Below, in pieces: positions 1 through 5,867 of a stretch of 40,202 nt of DNA; the first letter of the stretch is position 1; every line of letters starts with the position of its first letter. Under the pieces are notes generated by a model. The model was not told where the DNA came from and searched no databases. It was given only the letters and a program-made list of their open reading frames with translations. Position numbers and translations under genes: made by a program. Origin of the DNA: a virus; IMG/VR virus record IMGVR_UViG_3300027861_000070, positions 1 through 40,202 of that record; one strand, 5' to 3'.

Positions 1-145
1 TATTTTTCCTTTAAATACGAATTCACTCTCGATACCTAATTCTAACAAACGAGATGTAGTTGAATTCCATTGAACCACTCGACCTGCACTACTATCATCG
101 AGAGCACCCTTTAAAATAGCAACTGCTGTTCGGTTATTAAATAGA
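1..145. repeat. Terminal direct repeat, left copy
   Basis: These bases recur at the right end of the window. The only difference is position 19 (G here, A at 40076), which changes a Phe codon from TTC to TTT in the gene that spans the join. The repeat lies inside that gene, so it is best read as the overlap of a circular or circularly permuted genome rather than as a functional repeat. Because the overlap is not perfect, it is not a pure k-mer assembly overlap and probably records strain variation or a read error. Confidence 0.93.
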
Positions 146-402
146 TTATCGCAATCATCTAAAATTATAACCTTATCCGAATTCTCTTGTAGAATCGTAA
201 ATAAGGAAAGTGGTGTAGAATACGATTTAATATATTTATATGGTATCTTCGATTCTTTAACCTTCTTTAAAACTTGTGTCGTCTTTCCAAATCCAGGTTC
301 ACCATCGATGATTAATCCATTTGTTTTCGGATTATCTCCCAAAACAATATCGATATAGGTGTTTAGAGAATTATACTTGTTATCAATATTTATTATATCC
401 AT
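1..402 (-). CDS. AAA+ ATPase with C-terminal HTH, N-terminal part (continues at the right end)
   Basis: This is the first 134 codons of a 275-residue protein whose remainder lies at the right end of the window. The joined protein shows a Walker A motif GEPGFGKTT (residues 34-42), Walker B VIILDDCD (78-85), a sensor-1-like strand KIIIIVNEFN (133-142), a possible arginine finger near R154 and a C-terminal helix-turn-helix (about 251-268). This resembles ORC/DnaA-type initiators and transposition or partition ATPases. It is inferred to bind DNA as a replication initiator or partition/regulatory ATPase. The ATG has no ribosome binding site and lies about 29 nt after a TTTATATA box, so the mRNA is probably leaderless. 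It is transcribed leftwards, away from the class II amidotransferase gene's 3' end. The exact family is not recognised. Confidence 0.82.
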   Translation of the reverse strand, partial: MDIINIDNKYNSLNTYIDIVLGDNPKTNGLIIDGEPGFGKTTQVLKKVKESKIPYKYIKSYSTPLSLFTILQENSDKVIILDDCDNLFNNRTAVAILKGALDDSSAGRVVQWNSTTSRLLELGIESEFVFKGKI

Positions 403-423
403 ATATATATACGGTATTACTCA

Positions 424-431
424 TATATAAA
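424..431 (-). promoter_or_regulatory. TATA box of the AAA+ ATPase gene (leaderless promoter)
   Basis: On the minus strand the box reads CTTTATATATGAG and a second AT-alternating tract (TATATATATAT) runs straight into the ATG at 402. The spacing of 29 nt from the first T of the box to the ATG places the transcription start at or next to the start codon. The same arrangement precedes other genes in this genome. Confidence 0.7.
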
Positions 432-495
432 GGTTTGTATAGTAGAATATATATATTCGAGAATGTAAAATAAGAAAAAAAAAGAAAAAATTGGT

Positions 496-1578
496 TTATT
501 CCATATTTACTTCCGGAGTCAAGAAGGACTCAAAGTCGAGACTTATCCAATCACCATCTTGTTCGGCTTCATAGAATTCTTCGAGGATTTCATCTGTTGC
601 TTGTTTGTTTCTTACCTTAACAAATATCATTCCGTCTTGGTAGTCAATTCTCGATGATGTATTAACTTCTCCCGATAGTTCTACTAACCTTTCTCGAACT
701 TGGTCTATTTCAACTTCAGCATACGGATATTGTTGTATCCAATCCTTCAACGTCTTTCCATAATCCCAATGTTCGTCTATCACATATTGTGGTTCGAATC
801 TTTTAGCATATCCACCATACGTGCTGGTTGTATTCTCTTTGAAATCAACGAGTGGTTTTATACTTTTCTTTGTTATCCGATAGATAATCTGGTCCTCTAC
901 TTCCGTTATTACTCTGCTATAATATTTCGGTTTTACAAATATCATATCATACATCGTGTAGCAGTTTTCTATTGTTTCTTCATTCGTTGAACCAATCAAA
1001 ACCTTCCCTTTCTTGTCTTCAACCAAAGCCATATAAAAATCCGTCTTATCATTCTTAAAATAGTATAACATTCCGGATTCTTTATGGTAGCATATTACCG
1101 AATACCACCCACTTATCTCTTCGGCTACTTTCTTTACACAATCATTCTCGGTTTCTCCTTTTTCTGTAAAGTATTCGAGTAGTCTTGGGATAATCGCACT
1201 ATCCACTTCTTCACGATATTTTAGTTTGTATTGTTCCTTCAACTCGTCATCATTGTATAAGACCCCGTTGTGAACTACCATCCAATTTCGTGTTTCTATT
1301 GGGTGATTATTCTCGTTTTTCTTCTTATCTCCTTTCGTAGCAAGTCTGTTATGTCCTACGAGGAAGTTTCCTTTTACCTCGCTTAAAAACCTAACAACCT
1401 TTCTGCTCTTCGTCTTCTTATTGAATCCTTTACCGATTTTGTAAGTGTTTAAATGGTTGAAGAAACCGAAAGCATCATTATTTCTCTCTGCTCCTTCGTT
1501 CATCATTCTTACAAACTCGGCTTTGTCTTCATCGTTAATGTCTCCATTAAACCGGTTAATTAATTGTATTTCACACAT
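496..1578 (-). CDS. Class II glutamine amidotransferase (Ntn-hydrolase fold)
   Basis: A 360-residue protein. The start is taken at the Met directly before Cys2 (MCEIQLINRF), because the class needs a processed N-terminal cysteine nucleophile; an upstream in-frame Met would bury it. Family motifs follow in order: GHNRLATKG (75-83), NNHPI (90-94), VVHNGVLYN (101-109) and EVDSAII (124-130). The family releases ammonia from glutamine and passes it to a partner synthase or ligase. The ATG overlaps the last 8 bases of the amidoligase gene (ATGTGTGA), so the two are translationally coupled. The C-terminal half (about 230-360) is not recognised. Inference: it supplies ammonia to, or trims amide bonds made by, the neighbouring amidoligase. 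Confidence 0.88.
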   Translation of the reverse strand: MCEIQLINRFNGDINDEDKAEFVRMMNEGAERNNDAFGFFNHLNTYKIGKGFNKKTKSRKVVRFLSEVKGNFLVGHNRLATKGDKKKNENNHPIETRNWMVVHNGVLYNDDELKEQYKLKYREEVDSAIIPRLLEYFTEKGETENDCVKKVAEEISGWYSVICYHKESGMLYYFKNDKTDFYMALVEDKKGKVLIGSTNEETIENCYTMYDMIFVKPKYYSRVITEVEDQIIYRITKKSIKPLVDFKENTTSTYGGYAKRFEPQYVIDEHWDYGKTLKDWIQQYPYAEVEIDQVRERLVELSGEVNTSSRIDYQDGMIFVKVRNKQATDEILEEFYEAEQDGDWISLDFESFLTPEVNME

Positions 1579-3253
1579 CTTTGTTTTTCTCCTTATTCTT
1601 TCCGTTTTGCATGTCATCGTATAATGCATATATCACTGCGTTTTCTTCTCCTAATTCTGCTCGATTTAATCTCTCAACAATATCTCCGAATAGTTTCACT
1701 ATTGGTTTTCTCAGTCGATTATATTCTTCTTCTGTTAATAGCGAAGGTTTTATATCAAACCCTCTAATTAACCGAACTTTCCAATCACCGTATGTTCCTT
1801 TTAAAAGCCCATAGTGTCGTATGTAGTCTATTCTTTTTATTTCATCGGATATACTTATCGAATGGTAAGCCGATAAACTTATCCCACCAATAAACCTTAC
1901 GAAGTCTTTAAACCTATACCGAGCGTCTCTTTCTCGACTTATGTAAGCCCCAAATAGTTTTCGAGATGCTCTTTGTCCATTAACCGAACCATAAAACTTA
2001 TATAATTCGGTTTCAGAGATATCAAGGATATGTAAATCGGATTTTAGAGTTATTCCTTCTCTCTTACGAACATTGGTTTCTACTTCCTTAAAATCGGCTT
2101 TAATATTCTTTATTACCTTACGAGGAATTTTTGTATTAAACTTCTTTCTTCGTTTAAGGATATACTTTTCTAATCCCTTGTCGTTCAAGATACTAAAAAA
2201 CCCACTCAACCGATTCTTTAAAGACATTATTTTCTTTATGTCGGTTTTTAAAGCCCAATTAATCAATGCTTCGTTTATTCTTATCCAATTTATAATCTTC
2301 TTCGAATCTAATGTTCCATTATGGTTCCTAATCTCGATAGTTTTTTTAGTTACTCTCGGATTATTTCTCCCATTGAAGTAGTTCGTTAGATTTAAGAAAT
2401 TATATCTCTCGCAAACTATTGAGTTTGTCGCATCATTCCAATCACCGAGTTTATGCCCTTTAAACGCAGGAAATCCTACCTTTTTGTGCATCGGTAGTTT
2501 GTAGCAATAGTTGTTGGTTCGTCTTGATGGAGATACCATCTCGAATAGAAAATCTGAGAAAGTATGATAGACGTAATATATTCTTTCAATGTCATGCTCG
2601 TTTAAATCTCTTGCATCGAAATGTATATGTAATCCACACGAAGTTTCTATTCTATACCCGTTTCTGTTTAAAACTTTACATAAGTTACGAATATTCCTAT
2701 ATAACTCGTCTCCATTCATCGGGTATGTAATAAACTCTACGCCATTGTTTAAACTTCCATCGTGTTTTGCTTCAACTTTATTTGCTAATCCGAACGCTTC
2801 AAGCGTAGGGCGTAAATCGGAATTTGTTTCTCTATTTGTTTCTGTTTCGATTTCAACACCTACAAACCGTTTAGATTTGTTCTTTTTATACGTCGCTGAC
2901 TCAAAGAACTTAAAAATTGGTCGCATAAAGAAACGATTTGTTTCTTCACAATCGCAACAACCACCACAACAATCACATTCCGAACAGAATGAAACATCTT
3001 CCGAATAATAGTTTCCACAACTATCGCAATAGCCAGATTGGTCGCAAGCACAACTATCGCACCAATCACTCCCTAAATCGTGGATATATACTCCATCTTC
3101 GGAATAGTAATTATCTCCACAATTCTCGCAACAACCAATATGTTGCTCGAAACACTTTTCACAATAGTCATCTCCATCGAATCTATGTTCTACTTCTACG
3201 AGTTCTTTGGAACACCAAACACACGTATGTTTGTCTTTCTTTTCGTTTCCCAC
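1571..3253 (-). CDS. Amidoligase_2-type ligase with a cysteine-rich zinc-ribbon N-terminus
   Basis: A 560-residue protein. Residues 11-102 hold 19 cysteines, mostly in CxxC pairs, suggesting several tandem zinc ribbons. From about 128 the protein matches the Amidoligase_2 (glutamine-synthetase-like) family: VGVEIETE (131-138), KHDGSL (163-168), GVEFITYP (171-178), GLHIHFD (207-213) and TIEIRNHNGTLD (305-316). Members are predicted to join a carboxyl to an amine using ATP. The start is GTG, preceded by GGGAGGTG at a 5-base spacing, and shares one base with the stop of the 49-residue gene upstream. The class II amidotransferase follows with an 8-base overlap. Residues 340-560 are basic and unassigned. 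The substrate is unknown; the ribbon array may recognise a protein or nucleic acid. Confidence 0.85.
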   Translation of the reverse strand: MGNEKKDKHTCVWCSKELVEVEHRFDGDDYCEKCFEQHIGCCENCGDNYYSEDGVYIHDLGSDWCDSCACDQSGYCDSCGNYYSEDVSFCSECDCCGGCCDCEETNRFFMRPIFKFFESATYKKNKSKRFVGVEIETETNRETNSDLRPTLEAFGLANKVEAKHDGSLNNGVEFITYPMNGDELYRNIRNLCKVLNRNGYRIETSCGLHIHFDARDLNEHDIERIYYVYHTFSDFLFEMVSPSRRTNNYCYKLPMHKKVGFPAFKGHKLGDWNDATNSIVCERYNFLNLTNYFNGRNNPRVTKKTIEIRNHNGTLDSKKIINWIRINEALINWALKTDIKKIMSLKNRLSGFFSILNDKGLEKYILKRRKKFNTKIPRKVIKNIKADFKEVETNVRKREGITLKSDLHILDISETELYKFYGSVNGQRASRKLFGAYISRERDARYRFKDFVRFIGGISLSAYHSISISDEIKRIDYIRHYGLLKGTYGDWKVRLIRGFDIKPSLLTEEEYNRLRKPIVKLFGDIVERLNRAELGEENAVIYALYDDMQNGKNKEKNKDV

Positions 3254-3402
3254 TATAACACCTCCCTCAACTCGAGTATTCTATTACATTGGAGGATTAA
3301 ACGTTCAATTCCTTCGTTACTTACTTCGAAGAGATTAACGTTAAAACCCTCTAACACAAAAGATTGCTCGATAGTTAATTTTTCTTTTGTCGTTAATTTC
3401 AT
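3253..3402 (-). CDS. 49-residue protein leading the amidoligase operon
   Basis: A small gene starting at an ATG with a strong site (GGAGG, 8-9 bases upstream) and ending in TAG, whose last base begins the GTG of the amidoligase gene. The product begins MKLTTKEKLTIEQSFV and ends RILELREVL. It is predicted to be mostly helical, with one cysteine (39) and many Glu/Lys. No family was recognised. Tight coupling to a ligase and an amidotransferase makes a carrier or substrate peptide possible, but a small regulatory or adaptor protein fits equally well. Confidence 0.7.
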   Translation of the reverse strand: MKLTTKEKLTIEQSFVLEGFNVNLFEVSNEGIERLILQCNRILELREVL

Positions 3403-3416
3403 TATTTTTTCCTCCA

Positions 3417-3451
3417 TTCGCCTTTAAATAGGTTGGTTTTCGCCTTTAAAT
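3417..3451 (-). promoter_or_regulatory. Tandem TATA-like repeats before the amidoligase operon
   Basis: The 13-base sequence TTCGCCTTTAAAT occurs at 3417-3429 and 3439-3451, exactly 22 bases apart. Read on the minus strand each copy gives ATTTAAAGGCGAA, an AT-rich box with a GC-rich flank. The distal copy would start RNA near 3420, leaving a short leader that includes the GGAGG site before the ATG at 3402. The pair may be two promoters, or a promoter and an operator. Confidence 0.45.
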
Positions 3452-3590
3452 TAAAGACATTCGTTATCACTTCAAACGTTGTCGTTTGTTAAGTCTGGTC
3501 TCATAAAATACGAAAATATAGACGAATATTTGAAAATATCCAAATTTATCCGATTTTATGCTCTATTTATCGGAAAATATACTAATTTAG

Positions 3591-3611
3591 AACGAGATAT
3601 CACCTCTCGTT
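3591..3611. repeat. Perfect inverted repeat AACGAGA/TCTCGTT
   Basis: Two 7-base arms separated by 7 bases (TATCACC) in the non-coding region. There is no T-run, so an operator is more likely than a terminator. Confidence 0.5.
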
Positions 3612-3706
3612 TTGAATTTGTGTAATTCTCCAATAGTGGTAAGTAAGTGTTATTTATAAATACTATTGTGTTGTAAAGTATATATTGGAGTATATACGAA
3701 GAGAAG

Positions 3707-3886
3707 TTATTCTCCTCGATATACACCCTCGTTAAATTTATCTAAGTCTCGACTTAATGTTTCTATTAGTTCGGTTAATCCTTCTATCTTAACGTTTAAT
3801 CTATTTATTGCTTGTTCTTTCAAAAGAATTTGATAAATCAAATCGGATTTGCTAAATCCCTTCAATTCATCGATTGTATATGTCAT
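3707..3886 (-). CDS. Small coiled-coil protein
   Basis: A 59-residue product starting MTYTIDELKGFSKSDL. A short N-terminal segment resembling a Rho-N/SAP-like helical motif is followed by a helical heptad-like stretch. The start at 3886 is preferred over an upstream GTG because GGGAGGTG lies about 6 bases before it and overlaps that GTG. The ATG overlaps the upstream stop (ATGA). It is the last gene of a run of tiny minus-strand genes. No function can be assigned. Confidence 0.65.
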   Translation of the reverse strand: MTYTIDELKGFSKSDLIYQILLKEQAINRLNVKIEGLTELIETLSRDLDKFNEGVYRGE

Positions 3887-4164
3887 TTTTTCCACCTCCC
3901 GGCTAATGCCTTCGATTGTGTTAAAGATTTATATATTGCGAATTTTTGTCTATTGTCTCCGGAACCAAGTCCTTTTCCTTCCGAATATTTCTTTTCATAA
4001 AACTTTAACAATCGGTTTTTATATTCTAACCTATCAGCATTCGGTCCAATAACCTTTAAAATGTTGTCGGTTACATAGTCTTGTATTTCCTTTATCGTAG
4101 GTTTTGAGAGTGCTTCGGTTAGAAACACACTCAAAAACTCACGATATATTAATTCATCATTCAT
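3883..4164 (-). CDS. Small protein of unknown function
   Basis: A 93-residue basic, mostly helical product (MNDELIYREFLSVFLTEA at the start). It ends with ALAGRWKK. It is coupled on both sides: its ATG lies inside the end of the preceding gene (8-base overlap) and its TGA overlaps the next ATG. A weak site (AAGGAA) precedes the start. No family was recognised. CG-containing codons match its neighbours in this block. Confidence 0.7.
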   Translation of the reverse strand: MNDELIYREFLSVFLTEALSKPTIKEIQDYVTDNILKVIGPNADRLEYKNRLLKFYEKKYSEGKGLGSGDNRQKFAIYKSLTQSKALAGRWKK

Positions 4165-4291
4165 CGTTTAATTCCTTTTCAAATAAACTTAACTCGATTT
4201 TGGTATCTCTTAATCTCTTTCGGAAATACTCTATACTTGTTTTTAAGTCGTCTATTTTCTCTTCGATGAACTTTTTTCTTTCATTTTCCAT
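4157..4291 (-). CDS. 44-residue coiled-coil protein
   Basis: The product starts MENERKKFIEEKIDDLK and is a single highly charged helix with leucine/isoleucine heptad spacing, suggesting a coiled coil. AAGGAGAA lies about 8 bases before the ATG. It overlaps the next gene by 8 bases and follows the previous gene after 5 bases. Its position inside a compact operon supports it being real; its role is unknown. Confidence 0.6.
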   Translation of the reverse strand: MENERKKFIEEKIDDLKTSIEYFRKRLRDTKIELSLFEKELNDE

Positions 4292-4296
4292 TTTCG

Positions 4297-4434
4297 TTAT
4301 TCTCCTTGAATTTTATCGACTAACCATTTTAGAAGTTTAGCATCGGTATCTATTAGTGCTGGATCGACAATGCTAAAATCCTTTAAAAGTCGTAAAATTT
4401 CATTTAAACTTGTTTTTATCTTTAAATTTGTCAT
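4297..4434 (-). CDS. 45-residue protein of unknown function
   Basis: The product starts MTNLKIKTSLNEILRLL and ends LVDKIQGE. The ATG is preceded by AAGGAGAA and overlaps the stop of a further small reading frame (ATGA). It is helical and amphipathic, with no recognised family. Conserved spacing, a good ribosome site and CG-rich codons like the rest of the block support coding. Confidence 0.6.
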   Translation of the reverse strand: MTNLKIKTSLNEILRLLKDFSIVDPALIDTDAKLLKWLVDKIQGE

Positions 4435-4523
4435 TTTTCGTTTTCTCCTTTAAATTCGTTATAGTTATCACTATTGAAATCCTCAAACGGATTTACAGAA
4501 ATCTCTCTATATGTCGTTTTAAT
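4431..4523 (-). CDS. Possible 30-residue gene with a non-standard ATT start
   Basis: A short frame, IKTTYREISVNPFEDF onward, has no ATG, GTG or TTG but begins with ATT placed 8 bases after a clear TAGGAG site, just after an in-frame stop. Its TGA overlaps the next ATG in the same ATGA arrangement used by neighbouring genes. Either it is a tiny gene using a rare start codon, or it is the 3' remnant of a decayed gene. Evidence is from sequence layout only. Confidence 0.35.
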   Translation of the reverse strand: MKTTYREISVNPFEDFNSDNYNEFKGENEK

Positions 4524-4564
4524 CTTCTGGTCTCCTACTTATTCCGAAATTGAAATAAGAAAAT

Positions 4565-4586
4565 AAGGAATATTGTTTTATTCCTT
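4565..4586 (-). terminator. Hairpin terminator after the 68-residue gene
   Basis: An 8-base perfect stem AAGGAATA/TATTCCTT with a 6-base loop includes the stop codon. On the minus strand it is followed by a T-rich tract (ATTTTCTTATTTC), consistent with termination or with attenuated read-through into the small genes downstream. Confidence 0.5.
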
Positions 4587-4784
4587 ATAATTTACATCAA
4601 TTCCGACATCTTCAAAATGTTTCAATATGGCTTGTATTTCCATATAATTTTGTAGGTGTTCCGGTTCTATTGTATCTTCTGTCCTTTCGACATCAAATTT
4701 AATTTGTTTAGTCAAATTCGCTTTAATTGTCTTTAAAGACTCTCCGATTTTATATAGTCTATCTTGTGTTATTCTCATTTCCAT
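4578..4784 (-). CDS. Small protein of unknown function
   Basis: A 68-residue product (MEMRITQDRLYKIGESLK at the start) that is largely helical and acidic at its end. GGAGG precedes the first ATG at 4 bases and the second (4778) at about 10 bases, so the start could be either. A hairpin terminator covers its stop codon and a hairpin or TATA-like palindrome lies upstream. This is the outermost gene of the CG-rich block; the next gene out has a different base composition. Confidence 0.65.
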   Translation of the reverse strand: MEMRITQDRLYKIGESLKTIKANLTKQIKFDVERTEDTIEPEHLQNYMEIQAILKHFEDVGIDVNYKE

Positions 4785-4850
4785 TTTTCCTCCGAATTTT
4801 TTTTTTCATTATTTTTGATTTGTGTCTTTTCTGGTCACAGAATGAAAACA

Positions 4851-4871
4851 AAAAGGTTTTATAAACCTTTT
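4851..4871 (-). terminator. Palindrome at the end of the 111-residue gene: terminator or TATA box
   Basis: A 9-base stem AAAAGGTTT/AAACCTTTT with a 3-base loop covers the TAA stop and is followed on the minus strand by TTTTTGTTTT, the form of an intrinsic or T-tract terminator. The same strand also reads AAAAGGTTTATAAAA, nearly identical to the box upstream of the 111-residue gene, so it may double as a promoter for the 68-residue gene. Confidence 0.55.
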
Positions 4872-5194
4872 AGTTTATTGTTTTCTTCTGTTAATCTTTT
4901 GATTTCTTGTTTTAATGTTTCCTTCTTTTGTGTTTCATCAAATAATCTTTCATCATTTGTTTTTATGTTTTTTAGGAAATCAACATATTCAACAACAAAA
5001 TCACCAATAAACAATTTTACTAAATTTGAGTGATTTAAACCAATTTTAGTTGGGTTTCTTAATGCTACATTGTTTAATTCAGTATTTACTTTTGTCATTG
5101 TTTCTTTATCTTCTTTTGTAATGAAACAAACTTCAACTCTTTTGCTTAGCATTACATTATTGGCTTTTGTTTGTGTTTGTGTATTGTTTTTCAT
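4859..5194 (-). CDS. Small, possibly ribbon-helix-helix-like, DNA-binding protein
   Basis: A 111-residue protein. After a polar N-terminus comes a strand-like stretch KRVEVCFI (18-25), then two predicted helices (about 26-42 and 54-70), and a charged coiled-coil tail rich in Lys/Glu (about 85-111). The strand-helix-helix order resembles ribbon-helix-helix regulators, but no clear family signature is seen. It is the first leftward gene after the large non-coding region, a typical place for a regulator. Codons lack CG almost completely, unlike the genes to its left. The ribosome site is weak (AAAGGA, about 13 bases upstream). Confidence 0.55.
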   Translation of the reverse strand: MKNNTQTQTKANNVMLSKRVEVCFITKEDKETMTKVNTELNNVALRNPTKIGLNHSNLVKLFIGDFVVEYVDFLKNIKTNDERLFDETQKKETLKQEIKRLTEENNKLKGL

Positions 5195-5286
5195 TTTGGT
5201 TTTGTGTTTCCTTTTGTTTTTTTATGGTAAGAGAAGAGAAACAAATAAACAACTTCTTTTTACCTATCATTTGTAGGAAGTATATG

Positions 5287-5294
5287 TTTATAAA
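5287..5294 (-). promoter_or_regulatory. Leftward TATA box for the 111-residue gene
   Basis: On the minus strand it reads AAAAGGTTTATAAAC, a TFB-recognition-like purine stretch followed by a TATA box. RNA would start near 5262, giving a leader of roughly 65 bases to the ATG at 5194. Confidence 0.45.
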
Positions 5295-5521
5295 CCTTTT
5301 GTTTTTGTTATTATTTATTTGTTACTTGTAAGAAGTTACATATTAGTATATGTTACAATATACACATAGAATTATATACAAATAGAGAATATTGTTATGG
5401 AATATATTGTTTTTTAATAGTATATATCATAATACAATATTTATAAAGCATATATTCAAGAATAGGCATTTTAATATATATGTTGGAGTATCTATGTGCA
5501 TAGTAATGTTGTGTAAATAGA

Positions 5522-5601
5522 AGTAAGTAGATACAGATAGGAGTAAGTAGATACAAATAAGTATGAATAGATAAGATATAATCTGATAAATTCTGATAAA
5601 T
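5522..5601. repeat. Short tandem repeats in the non-coding region
   Basis: AGTAAGTAGATACA occurs at 5522-5535 and 5542-5555 (20-base period, with a degenerate third unit), and TCTGATAAAT occurs twice back to back at 5582-5601. Such iterated AT-rich units are typical of initiator or regulator binding sites, but no protein can be matched to them. Confidence 0.6.
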
Positions 5602-5683
5602 CTCTACAGATATAGACATATATGAACGGTAGTGAATATATGGCTATCTAGTTAGCTGTAGAAGATATAGAAGATATAGTATG

Positions 5684-5701
5684 TATATACATATGTATAT
5701 A
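5684..5701. repeat. 18-base perfect palindrome
   Basis: TATATACATATGTATATA is its own reverse complement and sits in a longer near-palindromic tract of TATAC/GTATA steps (about 5679-5710). It could be an operator, a cruciform or an easily unwound element. Confidence 0.6.
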
Positions 5702-5802
5702 TACATATACTATGAGTCATTACTAAGGGTATATTTTATTTATAAGTCTTTCTATTTTAGAGTATCCATTTTACTCCCCCAAAATGATGAAAAAAGGAAA
5801 GC

Positions 5803-5843
5803 TTTATATAATCTATATACTACAACACCTATATCTTTATATA
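5803..5843 (+). promoter_or_regulatory. Tandem TATA boxes upstream of the virion genes
   Basis: TTTATATA occurs at 5803-5810 and at 5836-5843 (ATCTTTATATATAAG), the second followed by a TATATATAG tract as in the other promoters of this genome. The second predicts an RNA start near 5865, just before the GC-rich folded element. Confidence 0.6.
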
Positions 5844-5867
5844 TAAGTTCAAACATATATATAGTAG

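Larger units (their letters stand above)
3403..3706. other. Intergenic region with regulatory-looking repeats
   Basis: About 300 bases without a credible gene between the small-gene run and the amidoligase operon. It holds the tandem promoter-like repeats next to the operon, a small palindrome CAAACG/CGTTTG, the inverted repeat at 3591-3611 and a copy of the TTGGAGTAT element at 3685-3693. It probably ends the upstream operon and starts the amidoligase operon. Confidence 0.5.

Noticed and set aside
1579-1629. A 17-residue N-terminal extension of the class II amidotransferase.
   Set aside because: It would bury the catalytic N-terminal cysteine, and the region is coding for the end of the amidoligase.
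2589-3008. Plus-strand frames of 100-140 codons opposite the amidoligase gene.
   Set aside because: They are complements of the cysteine-rich and Ile-rich coding strand with no signals of their own.
5522-5601. A CRISPR array.
   Set aside because: Only two short repeats with a 20-base period and no spacers of usual length; no cas genes are present.
5395-5619. Minus-strand frame of 74 codons in the control region.
   Set aside because: Low-complexity Tyr/Ile content, no ribosome site, and it covers tandem repeats; best explained by AT-rich non-coding DNA.
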